Origin: Asterochloris sp. CNOR1
Lineage: Eukaryota; Chlorophyta; Trebouxiophyceae; Trebouxiales; Trebouxiaceae
Length of the DNA stretch: 64,000 nucleotides
NCBI GenBank assembly: GCA_963969365.1
Contig: OZ017752.1
Location: 372,001-436,000 of the forward strand
Reading direction: 5' to 3'
Of this stretch, positions 1 through 10,640 are shown one piece after another. The notes under the pieces are model-generated. The model saw nothing but the letters and a program-made list of their open reading frames with translations. It had not been told where the DNA came from and ran no database searches. The position numbers and the translations under genes are program-made. Each line of letters starts with the position of its first letter. Within the stretch, counting starts at the first letter, position 1.

Positions 1-102
1 TGGCTCCCTCAGTCTTCAGGTTCTGACCAGCAGCGCCGCTCCTATCATGGGGGCTTCAGCAAAGGAGTCATGGACAATAAATTGCCATCTATACTGCTGC
101 AG

Positions 103-3062
103 GGCCCAAGGACTTGGCGCCTCAGTACTTCCTGACAGCTGGGTACACCCCTCCTGAGGCCTCAATCAGCATGGCAGATCACATGCTGGAGGTGGTCATC
201 AAGGCTCAGCCAGAGGAGGCAGGGCGCCTTGTGGACCTGTTCAGGTTGGCTGCCAGCTTAGTTCCAAGCCTCTGCTGCATGTCTAGCTTTGGCAGCTGGG
301 ACTGCCAGCATGGCTGCATGATCCTACTTCGTGAATCTCCTTTGGTCTTCACTTTTGCTTTATGTGTTTCCGGCAGTGCAAGTCGGAGGGCTGATGAGGA
401 AGGGCGCCTCATTGGCCTATTCAGATTAGCTGCCAGCCTGGTCCCATGTCATGGCTTCATGTGTGGCTTTGGCAGTTGGGGCTGCCAGATTTGTGTCACA
501 GTATCATCGGCAGCTCAACTCGGCATGCTGTGGCCTGCAGAGAGAGCGAGATTGCTGCCGCTGACCGGGAGGACATGGTGGAGCTGGCCAGCGCCAGTGA
601 GGCAGACAGGTGATGCCTTGCCTGCGCCATCGGCAAGCCCTTGCTGCATTGACCTCTCCATCAGCTGCAGCCCTCAGTGCTGCCCCCAGCTTAGGGTGGG
701 CATCTTTCCTGCTGTGCAGGGGCCTGCCTCCTGCCCGGTACAAGGCAGGCTACTGGCTGCAGCTGTCAGTGCTGTGCCAGAGGCTGGTGCGGGCCACCTG
801 GCGCAACCCCATGCTGCTGGCAGTCAACTGGGGCGCGGCCCTGCTGATGTCCCTGGGCGTTGGGGTGGTCTACTGGCATGTCACCCGCGACACCGGCGGC
901 ATCCAGAACCGATTTGGCAGCCTGTTCTTCATCCTACTGTACCTGGCCGTCATGAGCCTGAGCTCCCTGCCCTTGTGGATGGAGGACCGGCTGCTCTTCA
1001 TCAGGTGAGCTTCATAAGCGTTTGGCAGCTGTCATCACGTCAGGCCGTCATGAGCCTGAGCCCCCTGTGGATGGAGGACCGGCTGCTCTCCATCAAGTGA
1101 GCTTCCTCAGTGTTTGGCAGCTGTCCTCACATCAGACCAACGTGTACCAGGGTTCACGGCAGCAGGTGGTGCGCAGAACAGCATCGGTCCTGTCTGGCAG
1201 CCCGCTCTGGTCCAGCTGCCTTCTGCCTGAGCTGCATGGCCCTGTAAATGAAGCTCGCCTGCTCTGCAGCAGCACACAACCTGCAGAGGGGTCGGCTGCT
1301 GGCCCACACCAGCGTACTTCACCACATCAGCACTGTGGAACCAGCCCCACTGCCATCCATCCCACTCACTGCGAGCCGCCAATGCTGCAGTCAGCCCAGC
1401 TGAACTTCTGCCACCTGTGCAGCAGGAAACAGGTCAAGGGCCTGTCTGGCATGCACTGCCTGCTTCACTGCAATGGCAATGCCTGAAAGCAGGGGGTCAA
1501 TGTCCACTTCAGCTTTCACTCACGGTTGGCACCTGTGCTGCAGGGAGCGGGCCGCTGGTCTGTTTGGCACCCCCGCCTACTTCACCGCGATGGCGCTGTT
1601 CGACCTGGTCCCCATGCGTGTGGTGCCCCCCTGCTTCTTTGCTGCGTCCACATACTGGATGATCGGGTTCCGCCCTGGGGCCGCTTACCTGCCCTCCTTC
1701 TGGCTGACCCTGGTCCTCAGCAACATGGTGCGTGCCCGGCTGCATTGCCTGGCTTGGCGCTGGCTGCTTCATCTCCAGATGCCAGCTTCCAGCAAGTTCA
1801 GCAATCCACTGTGCATTATGTCTCTTTGGAGCCTGCCATGCTCTGAGCGCATGCTTGCCTGGTCCTTCAATGTAGCCCTCTTTGATGACATGCTGCCTGC
1901 CCAGTGCTGGTCTGCCTGCTGGCGTGTGAACGTCCCGTGCCATGCTTCTGTATGTGGATGCGTGGCTGCACAGGCAAGGCTGTGCTCCTCGCAGGTTGGG
2001 GCCTCGATGAACATGGCTGTGGGAGCTGCAGCGCCGTCCTCGGCGCTGGCCAACCTGTTTGGCAGCCTGGCGGTCCTGCTGTCCATTCTGTTTGGCGGCT
2101 TCCTGCTGAGCAGGTCTCAGATGCCCGCAGTGGTGGCCTGGATGGCCAAGCTGTCCTTTGTCAGGTGAGCTCAGGTCTTGACTGGTTGCAACTGACATGC
2201 TGTGCACCGGCAGTGGGGCCTGCTGTGGGGCATTCCACATCCCTGTGCAGTCTGAAACACGACTTGAGTAAGGTGGTTGTGACCTACCAGCAAACTAGGT
2301 AGGCCCAGAATTTCCCAAGGGGTCAAATCTGAGTGATGAAGGGGCCCTGCTCTGGTCCAGCTAGGCTCATGAACAAGTGAAACTTGCATGCAAACATGTC
2401 ACACAGTGACATGGAGCTTGATGCGGAGTGGTGCCAGGGTGGCCTCCTGAGGGGTGGTGCAGAGCAGCCTGCCGAGGAGTTTTGCGCAGTAGCAGTAGGG
2501 CCTGCTGAGGGCTGGTGCAGGGCGGCCTGATGAGGCAGGCATCCGGAATCCCTGTGCAAGCTGAAACAATGGGGCTCACCAACAGAGACCCGTCAGGCTG
2601 GTCGACACAATTGTCAGAGGCACTCTGGCCTCTGAAGGTGCTGCAGCCAGCTGACAGGAATCAATTCAATTTTGCTTTCCTGCAGGCACTGCCTGCTGAG
2701 AGCTTGCCATGCAGCAATGGCAGGCATCAGTCTGCCTCCATGCCGCCAGAATCAGGTGTCAACGGCATGTTTCGACATGTGGCATGCACTGAGCTTGGTG
2801 ATATGCTGCGTGCTGCAGGTACGCCTTCGAAGCGCTCATGTTCAACGAATTCCATGGTCAGCAGGATTTCTACTTCACCCCGTATGCTCAGGCGGCAAAG
2901 GGTGCCAAGCTGCCATTTGTCAAGGTCACTGGAGACACCGTGCTGGAGACCTTTGGCTTTGACACGCATGGCTGGTGGGGCAATGTCAGCATACTAGTTG
3001 TGCTGCTAGTCGGGTACCTGACCATCACACTGCTGCTGCTTACATTGAGACAGAGAGCATAA
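103..3062 (+). CDS. ABCG-family (WBC) half-transporter, 3' part
   Basis: This is the C-terminal part of an ABC transporter of subfamily G; the nucleotide-binding domain lies left of the window. Exons with matching phase are 103-244, 541-609, 720-1004, 1544-1727, 1995-2164 and 2819-3062 (TAA). The first exon carries the MADHMLEVV segment that follows the ATPase in ABCG proteins. The later exons form an ABC2-type membrane domain with about six hydrophobic helices; the motifs RERAAGLFGTPAYF, YWMIGFRPG, FGGFLLSRSQMP and YAFEALMFNEF match ABCG family positions. ABCG proteins export lipids, sterols or hydrophobic metabolites, but the substrate cannot be told here. Two exon-intron junctions have tandem decayed copies in the following introns (see repeats). 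Membrane topology and substrate are inference; family assignment is firm. Confidence 0.88.
211..490 (+). repeat. Tandem copy of exon end plus donor (ABCG gene)
   Basis: The exon tail and following intron at 211-310 recur at 391-490, exactly 180 bp later, with strong similarity (GGGCGCCT, TTCAG, TTAGCTGCCAGC... shared). The source has a GT donor after 244; the copy reads AG-AT at the same point, so its donor is dead. Confidence 0.75.
946..1136 (+). repeat. Tandem copy of exon end plus donor (ABCG gene)
   Basis: Unit 946-1043 is followed directly by a diverged copy at 1044-1136. Both contain the exon tail ending in the peptide WMEDRLL, a GTGAGCTTC or equivalent donor region and a TTTGGCAGCTGTC intron stretch. 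The first copy joins in phase to the exon at 1544; the second has AAG-TGAGC, so GT is present only one base shifted and out of phase. Confidence 0.85.
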
Positions 3063-3286
3063 ACCTCTCATGTGTGGGGGCAGAGGATACTGAATTTGAA
3101 CTGAAAACTGCATTTTACTTATAGCAGTCTGGCTGCCGTCCTACCTTGTCGGCCGCTGCGAAATCGAAGTAACCGTGGAGACCAGCGTATCAACAACATT
3201 CTCCCAGAAAGTTTGGTTTGAACACTTGCTGGGCTTGATCATCATCCAGCACAGACTGGCTAGCCCAGGCATTAGCAGCGTGGGGT

Positions 3287-6200
3287 ATGACCTCCCAGGA
3301 GGCTGCTGGGCAAAACAGGCGGCACGCAAAATTCTTTGATGGCCTGGTGGACATGATTCCAGCCCAGTTCTACCACCCCCCAGAGCACGAGGTGGTGAAC
3401 ACCAAGTACCTCAAGAAGAATGCCAAGGCTGCCCACAAGCAGGCCATGAAGGCGCAGCGCAAGCAGAACAAGCGCGACAAGCTTGACCCCAATAAGGCCA
3501 AGACAGCGCTTGGGATCCAGAAAGAAAGGGCAGCAGCAGCAGCAGCCCAGCAGCCCGCAAAGGCAGAGGAGCAGCAGGCTGCGGCTGGCGACGAGCCTCA
3601 GGAGCCTGCAGAAGAGCAGGGCCCGGCCAAGACGCTCATGCTGCCTCAGCAGGCCCCCGCGTCAAAGGCTGAGTTGTCCCAGCGGCTGGAGAAGCGCCTT
3701 CAGGTGACTGCTGAGATCCAACAGCATCCCACATTTCTTGGGGTGCATTGTTTGGCCGGTGCGGCCTGTGCAGCCCCACAAGATTCTGCGCTAAGGCACA
3801 GCCATGCACGCACGGCTTGAGGTCTGCGGGGCAGCCACTGCATGCCTGGCTACCTGGCTGCAAATGCAGCAGACAAAGCAGTAGGCCAGCAATGCACAAG
3901 CCGCAACTGTGACGGAGGGCGGCCCTTTGGCAGTAATCATTTGCAGGACAACCCCTGCCGGACCCTGTTCATTGAGTGTGCAGGTGCTACGGGCTGAGCG
4001 GCACGCACAGGAACAGGGCAGCAAGCCTGTCAGGGCCAAAAAGGAGGGCAAGGCTGCTGTGAAGGCCAAGGCAGCCAAGCAGAAGGCGGGCGTCACGGCA
4101 AAGCAGGGCGCTGTAGAGCAGAGCAAGGCAGCTACCACAGCAGCAGCTGCCAAGGCATGGCTTGGGGAGCAACTGGCCCCTGTGTCAGTCCCTGCAAAGA
4201 GGTTGGTCCTGCAGTTGACGAGTCGCTGGCCGTCACAACCTCAGCTGCTTGGTATCTTGGCTTCGATGCTGATTTCAGACCGAGCAAAGTCAGACCGAGC
4301 AAAGTGGTGGAGCCTGCCATCGGCAAGTCCTGCCCAAGTGAATGGTGGCCTGAATGTGTCTGTCAAAGCTGTGTTTGTGTCGTGTGTTGTCCAGCAGCAT
4401 ATCACACCGCAATGCCCCCCGCATGCCAAGCTCAACCTGAACCTGCCCAAGTGCAGAAAAGCTGATGGTGAGCCCAGCACGCCAGAAGGGGAGGAGCCAG
4501 CCCCCAAGAAGGCCAAGCGATCGTCCAAGCAACAAAGAAGCGAGGAGCCTGGCGACGGTGACCTAGCCTTTGGCAAGGTGGGAGGAAGAGACCCGTCAAA
4601 GTGGCATCGCAGGACAAGCTGTTGGCTCATCATCCGTGATACACTCTGCTGTTGCAGACCTGTCCAGTATGGTACTGCATGAGAGTGCCTCATCCCACAA
4701 GCTCTCTTTTTTGTTGGGTTTGGAGAGGGATGCTGGGCTCAGTGCACAAGCCACCCCCGGGCAGCAACACTGGGCCCTGCTGCAAGGCCGCCTGCAGCGC
4801 TGTGCAGGTGGAGGTCGGGGGCCACTGCTTCAGCACTGAAGTCAGGCGGAAGAAGAAGCTGTCCAAGGAGCAGCTGCTGGCTGAGGCAGAGCGCAAGCAG
4901 CAGGAGCGACAGGCGCTGCAGCACTCTGCAGAGGGGCAGGTGACTGCGGGGTGCCATGACAGGCTGCTGGCAGGAGTGCTGGCAGCAGCTGTGCTGGACG
5001 GCGGCTGTGCTGGCTCAGGCTGTGCAGCGCAACACACCAGGAGCTGCAGCGAATGGACATGCCCTGGCTCTCTCTGGCTGTGCCGGTCCTGTGGACCCGC
5101 TTTCAGTGCCAATCTGGGTGAATAGTTGCAGGTATGGATCTGAGAGACTCATGGCAGATTCCTGCAAGTCATGAACCGTGTGCTGAGCAATCAAACTGAC
5201 TCCAAATCTGGCTGAGGGCAGCAGAAGCAAGAGTACATGGGAACTCCGAAGTGCCACTCAATGCACACGCAAGTCATTGGGTTGTGCAGCTTGCTTGACA
5301 GCTTCCAGTGCCGAGCTGCGTGTTGCTGCTGCAGGTGAAGCTAAGGCAGGAGGGCTGGCAAAGCGCCCTTGACCGCGCTCGGGGCGAGAAGGTGCTGGAC
5401 GACCCCAAGCGCATCAAAATGTGAGTCTGCCAGAGCCTGAGCCAACTGTTGCCGGGGGCGTGCGCTTGCCTTGGTTGTGCACAATGCCTGCTTCATGTGA
5501 CTGGGGTTGGACGGCAATCGGGAGGCTCTTTAGATGTTGATGACCATTGACAGTCTCATCCCGGCCCCAGAGGCAAGCAGCTGCGCACCCCAATGCTGAG
5601 GTCGCCCCATCATAGCAGTCAGTCCCTGGGGCCTGTCTGTCTGCTTGCACCTGCATGCTGTGATGCACAGCATGGCTCAACCCTGCACTTGAGCCTACCA
5701 CAATTCAGTCAGGAGCTGGGGAAGCAGCACTGCAGTGCATTGCAGAACAAGTGATGCAGCCCTGCTTGCATGACTCAGCGCATGACTCCCACCTCAGCAG
5801 CAAGTTTGAGGAGTCTGAGGGGTTGTTGGAGGACTCCTTCGAAGAGGGTTTGACACACTCGTGCACAGCTTGTCCTGCAAGAGGTGAATTTGTCCACCTT
5901 CCCGTTGCCCGTGCAGTGCGCTACAAAGGCTGGCAGCTGTCGACCACGCTGCACATCACTATGCCCTGCAACTCATGGCGTGTTTGAGCCTATCCTGTTG
6001 CTGTGCAGTGCTCTGAAGAAGGAGCAGAAACGTAAGGAGAAGAAGGGTAAAGAGTGGAAGCAAAGGCAGAAACAGCAGAAGACGGAGCAGGCCTCCAAAC
6101 AGCAAAAGTGTGTGCAGATGCGCAGTCTGGAGGCTGTGGCCTCTGTCATGCTGCTCTCCTAGACACCCACCAGAAGCAACCACCGTGATCTTGTCATATC

Positions 6201-6329
6201 TGCTGCAGGCGTAAGGACAACCTGCAGACAAGGGTTGATGCCAAAATTGCCAAGAAGCATGAGAAGCGCGACAAGAAGTTGATGCGAGCTGGCTTTGAGG
6301 GCAGGAGGGAGACACCTATAAATACATGA
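3287..6329 (+). CDS. SURF6: SURF6-like nucleolar ribosome-biogenesis protein
   Basis: Exons 3287-3703, 3984-4201, 4457-4577, 4808-4939, 5335-5420, 6009-6107 and 6209-6329 join in phase to a 397-residue protein. The N-terminus (KFFDGLVDMIPAQFYHP) matches the conserved SURF6 start. The middle is rich in Lys, Ala, Gln and Glu and is probably disordered. The C-terminal SURF6 domain has the typical order: VEVGG, then KKKLSKEQLLAEAERK, then GWQSALDRARGEKVLDDPKR, then the KEQKRKEKKGKEW basic helix, ending with RKDNLQTRVDAKIAKKHEKR. SURF6/Rrp14 proteins bind nucleic acid in the nucleolus and act in pre-rRNA processing. ATG at 3287 gives the conserved N-terminus. The border of exon 2 (GTTGGT donor) was chosen by phase and is the weakest junction. 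Confidence 0.9.
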
Positions 6330-6682
6330 AGCTTCACCACACCTTTCTCAGCTTACTTTCATTGCCTCAATGTTTCACACACGGTGACATAGTCAGGATT
6401 AGGGGTTTGACCGGTCATCCTGAGTCAGGCCCCAGCTGTAACAACAGCTGAACGACTTCTCCCTATATAATTGTGTTGTACCCCCATCTCCTGCGACTCT
6501 CAGGTCGTCCAGCTTCGATCAGATCGCTTCTTACGTGAAAGGTGTGCATGCGTGTGCTGGAGGCCTTGCCTGTGCTATGAAATTGCTGCTTGCTGATGTG
6601 CAGGGGCATCAGGCGCTTACCTGATCACCTGCCGATATCTTACCAATCATATTCATTGTGCAGCAGAACAGCTGCAGGCAAG
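6330..6682 (+). other. 3' UTR of SURF6 and 5' leader of quinone oxidoreductase copy 1
   Basis: No coding exon is seen. From about 6384 on, the sequence is a diverged duplicate of 10363-10640, so the duplicated unit includes promoter and leader. TATATAA occurs at 6464-6470. Short exon-like stretches ending in GTGTGCATGCG or GTACGCATGCG occur in both copies, suggesting a spliced 5' leader. Confidence 0.5.
6437..6441 (+). terminator. TGTAA polyadenylation signal of SURF6 gene
   Basis: TGTAA lies about 110 bp after the SURF6 stop codon. This pentamer is the usual chlorophyte poly(A) signal. Confidence 0.5.
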
Positions 6683-9600
6683 ATGAAGGGTGTGCTCTGC
6701 GACAAGGGAAAATTTACATATTCGTTGGATGTGCCGCCGCCTAAGCTATCAGATGGCCAGGTCCTGATCAGTGTGAAGGCCACAGGTGAATGTTCAATGG
6801 CAGCCCTCTACACGTGTCTGGGATCTGTTGACAACCTGTCAGTGCCAATGGGCTGCTGGTTAAAGCCAGTTCCCCAGGTCTGTGTAAGGCATGCTGCCTT
6901 GGCAGCTATGCAAGTGATTTGGATCAGCCAAAATCTGGATCAGCCAGCACTGACTTTCGCCACTGTCCCATGTGTGCAGCCGTGAATGGCGCTGATCTCA
7001 TCCAAAAGGCTGGCAGTTACCCTGGCCCACCAGGTGAGACTCACCAACAGAAACACAGCCAGGACTGCGTAACCTTGGGAAAAGTCTGGCGAGTCCCAGT
7101 CATTAGCATGTGATGTGGCCGAGCTGCTCAGCCAAGTGGCAGTGCTGTTTGTGCTGGCCTGCTGGCAGCCTTTTGGCTGCCAGGGCGGCGGTCTGCAAAG
7201 CTCAGCCCTGCGCATGCTGCCAACCTGCAAATGCTTATCGGGGGCCAATGCTTGTTGGGGAACCCAATAAGCGGGGTGTTGACACCATGAATCATGTTGT
7301 GATTGGGATCCAGTGACATGTACAAAGACACATGCCTGCTGTGTGACTGCAAACAGGTGCCTCAGAACTGCTGGGCCTGGAGTGTGCCGGCGTGGTGACA
7401 GATGTTGGCAAAGGGGTGACAAAGTTTAAGAAGGGGGACCGGGTGAGTGAATCTAAATAGCCAAGCTTCCTGAAGTTGAGCTGCTTCAGCTGACATGGTC
7501 TGCATCAGACAGTATCCAGCCAGACCCTGCCACGTGAAGAGTGGTCGGCCCTCTGATGGCTCGGTGTGAACAAGCAGAGCCCAGACAGCACTGCTACACA
7601 TCAGATGCACACAAGTGCCGCGCCGCAAACAGACAGACTGCCGAGAATGCTTACTTCAAGCATGTGCATGGCCTGCAGGTGATGGCCCTGCTCGATGGCG
7701 GTGGCTATGCAGAGCAAGCAGTGGCCCCTGAGGGCTTCATCATGCACATCCCAGACAGGCTGGGCTTTGAAGAGGCGGCAGGCATCCCTGAGGTATGTGT
7801 CCTCCAGCACGCTGGGGCCACTCAGCATGCTGGCGTCGCCCCTGCACAGGCCCCAGCTGGGGCCAGTAAAACATCCGCAGGCCCTCAGCCAGGCCTGGTT
7901 GTGGCGTTGATAGACGCTGCCTTGTTAGGGTGGCTGTTGCATGTCAGCAGCTGAACACGTGCCTGCAGATGCCTGGGGTTAGGGTCCCGTGCCTGCCTGC
8001 ATCTGCTCTGTCACTTCCGCCCACAGTGCAGTTCCTCAGCACCCAGGTAGCAGCCCAGGCCCCTTTCCTGCATTGCAGACCTTCATCACAGCTTACCTGG
8101 AGCTGATCATGCTGGGGCAGCTGAAGAAGGGGCAGAGCGTGCTCATACATGCAGGCGCCTCTGGTGTTGGTGAGGCCCCATGACGTCCGGCATGCCTGTT
8201 TGATTGCTGCCCATGCCCAGCGCATCACCGTGTCTTGCATTTTGAGAGTAGCCATGCTCTCCTAGCAGAGTCTCTCCCGCCAGACAGTCATCTTGGCGCC
8301 ATTGTCCCTGCACCATCTCAGATTTGCACCCTGTCTTCACCCTTTCAGCACTTCACCCTGCCAGCCAGAAGACCTCAGCCCCATTGTCTTGCTATCACAT
8401 GCTGCAAAAGCTTGGTGTCATTGCAGCCCAGCCGTTTGCGCCGGTGAAATACGTCTCTATGGCCCAGCAAGCCAATTGGCTCATTGATGCTAAGGATGCG
8501 CTGCTGCCCTGCAGGGTGCGCTGCCATCCAGATTGCCAAGCAGGTGGGGGCAACCATCTACACCACCTCCAGTACCAAGGAGAAGCTCGACGAGTGCAAA
8601 AAGCTGGGGGCTGACGTGCTGATCAACTACAAGGAGGAGAACTTCTCAGAGATTGTGCGCAGCAAGGCCAACCCTGATGCTGTCTTAGAGGTGAGGCGCT
8701 GGGCTGGGGTTTGAAGTTGAAGCGGGTCAGCACTACTTGGTGCAGGGGAGGTGCACACCGCTGCTCTGCTGAACAAAGCGGCATGGGTGTAATTGACGAT
8801 GGCGTGAAGGGGCCAAGCTCGGGTTCCCAGCATTGGGAAGAGAGCACTCACTACAGGCATGGCATGTGCTTGCCTCTGCTTCTGGCTGTAGCCCCTGTGG
8901 CTGGTTGGAAGGGTGTAGCAGGGTGTTGAGACTACATGCTGGTGTCGGCACAGGGTGCTGTTGCCTCTTCCTCATGGTTCCACTTCTGCATCACATGTGG
9001 TCTATAGTCTGCTTCGCGCAGTGGATCTCTGTGCACATTGCCTACATCAAGTCAGCTCCACCACTGGCAGCGATGCAAACTTACTTGCTTCACGCTATGC
9101 TGCAGCTGGGTGTCTGACAGAGCTGCAACCGCTGGCTGCAGGCAGTTCCTGGCGGCCCAGTCAAGGTACCCGGAGCAAATGTGATCCTGGATCTTGTGGG
9201 CGCCAGCCACTTCCAGGGCAACATTGACTGCCTCACGATTGAGGGCCGGCTCCTGCTGGTTGGCATGCCTGGTGGCAGTGAGGCAAAGATCAACCTTGGT
9301 CAGGTAGGTGTCACTTCGTGCCGTTATGTGAGAAGATGCTTGCACCAGATGGCGGATCGATGTTAGAGGACAGCTGCTTTTCGAAACTGGCCTGAAAGAT
9401 GCGCTAGACCTTACCCTGGGAGCTGGCCTCTGTACTCCAGCAGCTTGTGCACAGACTGCGCAGGTGTCCACCGGTGGGCGATCATCAGGTCAAGGCATGA
9501 GCTGCACTGTCAGATGCGAATTGCTTGTGCAACTAAGCGACGTCAGGCACTTGCAAGTTGTGAGGTCAAGCAGATCGTGGCACCTTCAGGACGATCAACT

Positions 9601-9935
9601 GCTTCAGTGAGTGCGTCTCCTGCTGCTCCTCGCAGGTTCTACAGAAAAGGGCTCAAATCATTGGCAGCACACTGCGAGCAAGACCAAAGGCGCAGAAGTG
9701 TGACATTGTGCAGCGGTTCTGGAACTTTGCAGAGCCACATTTCAGAAGCAGTGCGTTCCACCCCAAGCTTGATCAAACATACAAGCTCTCCCAGGTGAGG
9801 ATTTGTGCACGCTTGGCAGGCGTTGAAGGCTGCCCAGCGCACTCAACCTGCCACGCTGCCCCGCAGGTCAATGATGCAGTTGGGCGCATGCAAGAAAAGA
9901 AGAACACTGGGAAAATCATCATGGTGGTTGATTAG
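6683..9935 (+). CDS. NAD(P)H:quinone oxidoreductase, zinc-independent MDR family (copy 1)
   Basis: Nine exons (6683-6785, 6980-7033, 7357-7442, 7679-7792, 8079-8169, 8515-8690, 9142-9303, 9636-9794, 9867-9935) give 337 residues, the normal length for the PIG3/QOR branch of medium-chain dehydrogenases. Recognisable segments are GLECAGVVTDVG, EAAGIPE, the NADPH-binding glycine motif IHAGASGVG near residue 148, and VILDLVGA. No structural or catalytic zinc cysteines are seen. The family reduces quinones and enones with NADPH and protects against oxidative stress. All GT-AG borders are canonical. The protein is the upstream member of a tandem pair about 3.96 kb apart. Intron 1 (6786-6979) is absent from the other copy. 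Confidence 0.93.
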
Positions 9936-10640
9936 AGTACATGTTTCTCATCTTTGAAACTTGAATGCATGCATACCTTCTACAGACAGGGGCCTGTTTC
10001 AAAGCCTGTAGATGGAACTTACTTGTTCAAAATGGCCTGACAGGGTTCCCTCCCAGGCCACTGTCAGTCAACGCAGAAGCGGCAAGTGACTTGGACATCT
10101 GATGTGGCCTTGGATGGCAGCAAGTCCTGTATATACAACAGGTCAACTGGCAGGCAAGCAGACCAGTGGGAACACCACAGGGGTGTGAGAGCTGTGCAGC
10201 CTACTGCCCAACAGAAGCCTGTAAATCAAAATTCAGGACATGAGCTGATGGTCAATTGCTACACATGGGCAGCTCAACAGCACTGTATTGTATGTAGGAA
10301 GGGGGCCAGGTCCAAGGCTCTGCCAGAGCTGACAAGACAGGCTGACATTGATGGTTGCAGAGACAGTGACATCGTCAGAATTAGGGCTTGAAACGTATCT
10401 CATGTCTAGGCTTAGCTGATTGGATTTTCACGTTTACTGTGTTGCAGAAGCATCTCCTGAATACTCTGAGGACGTCCAGCTAGCTCAGATCGCAAGGTAC
10501 GCATGCGCATGTGCTGCAGGCCTTGCCTGTGTCAGGGAACTTCTGCCCGGTGATGAGCAGGGGCTTCAGGTGCTTATGTCATCACCTGCCAAGACCTTAC
10601 CAATCATTTCCATTGTTGCTGCAGAGCAGCTGCAGGCAAG
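9936..10640. other. Spacer between the two quinone oxidoreductase genes
   Basis: No gene is supported. TGTAA at 10220-10224 is a candidate poly(A) signal for copy 1. The stretch 9936-10090 resembles 13891-14015 after copy 2, and 10363-10640 resembles 6384-6682, so both flanks belong to the duplicated unit. The middle holds only short open frames. Confidence 0.5.

Noticed and set aside
1509-2240. 243-codon minus-strand frame in the ABCG gene
   Set aside because: It is antisense to well-supported ABCG exons; Gln/His/Pro-rich composition is typical of reverse frames in this CTG/CAG-rich DNA.
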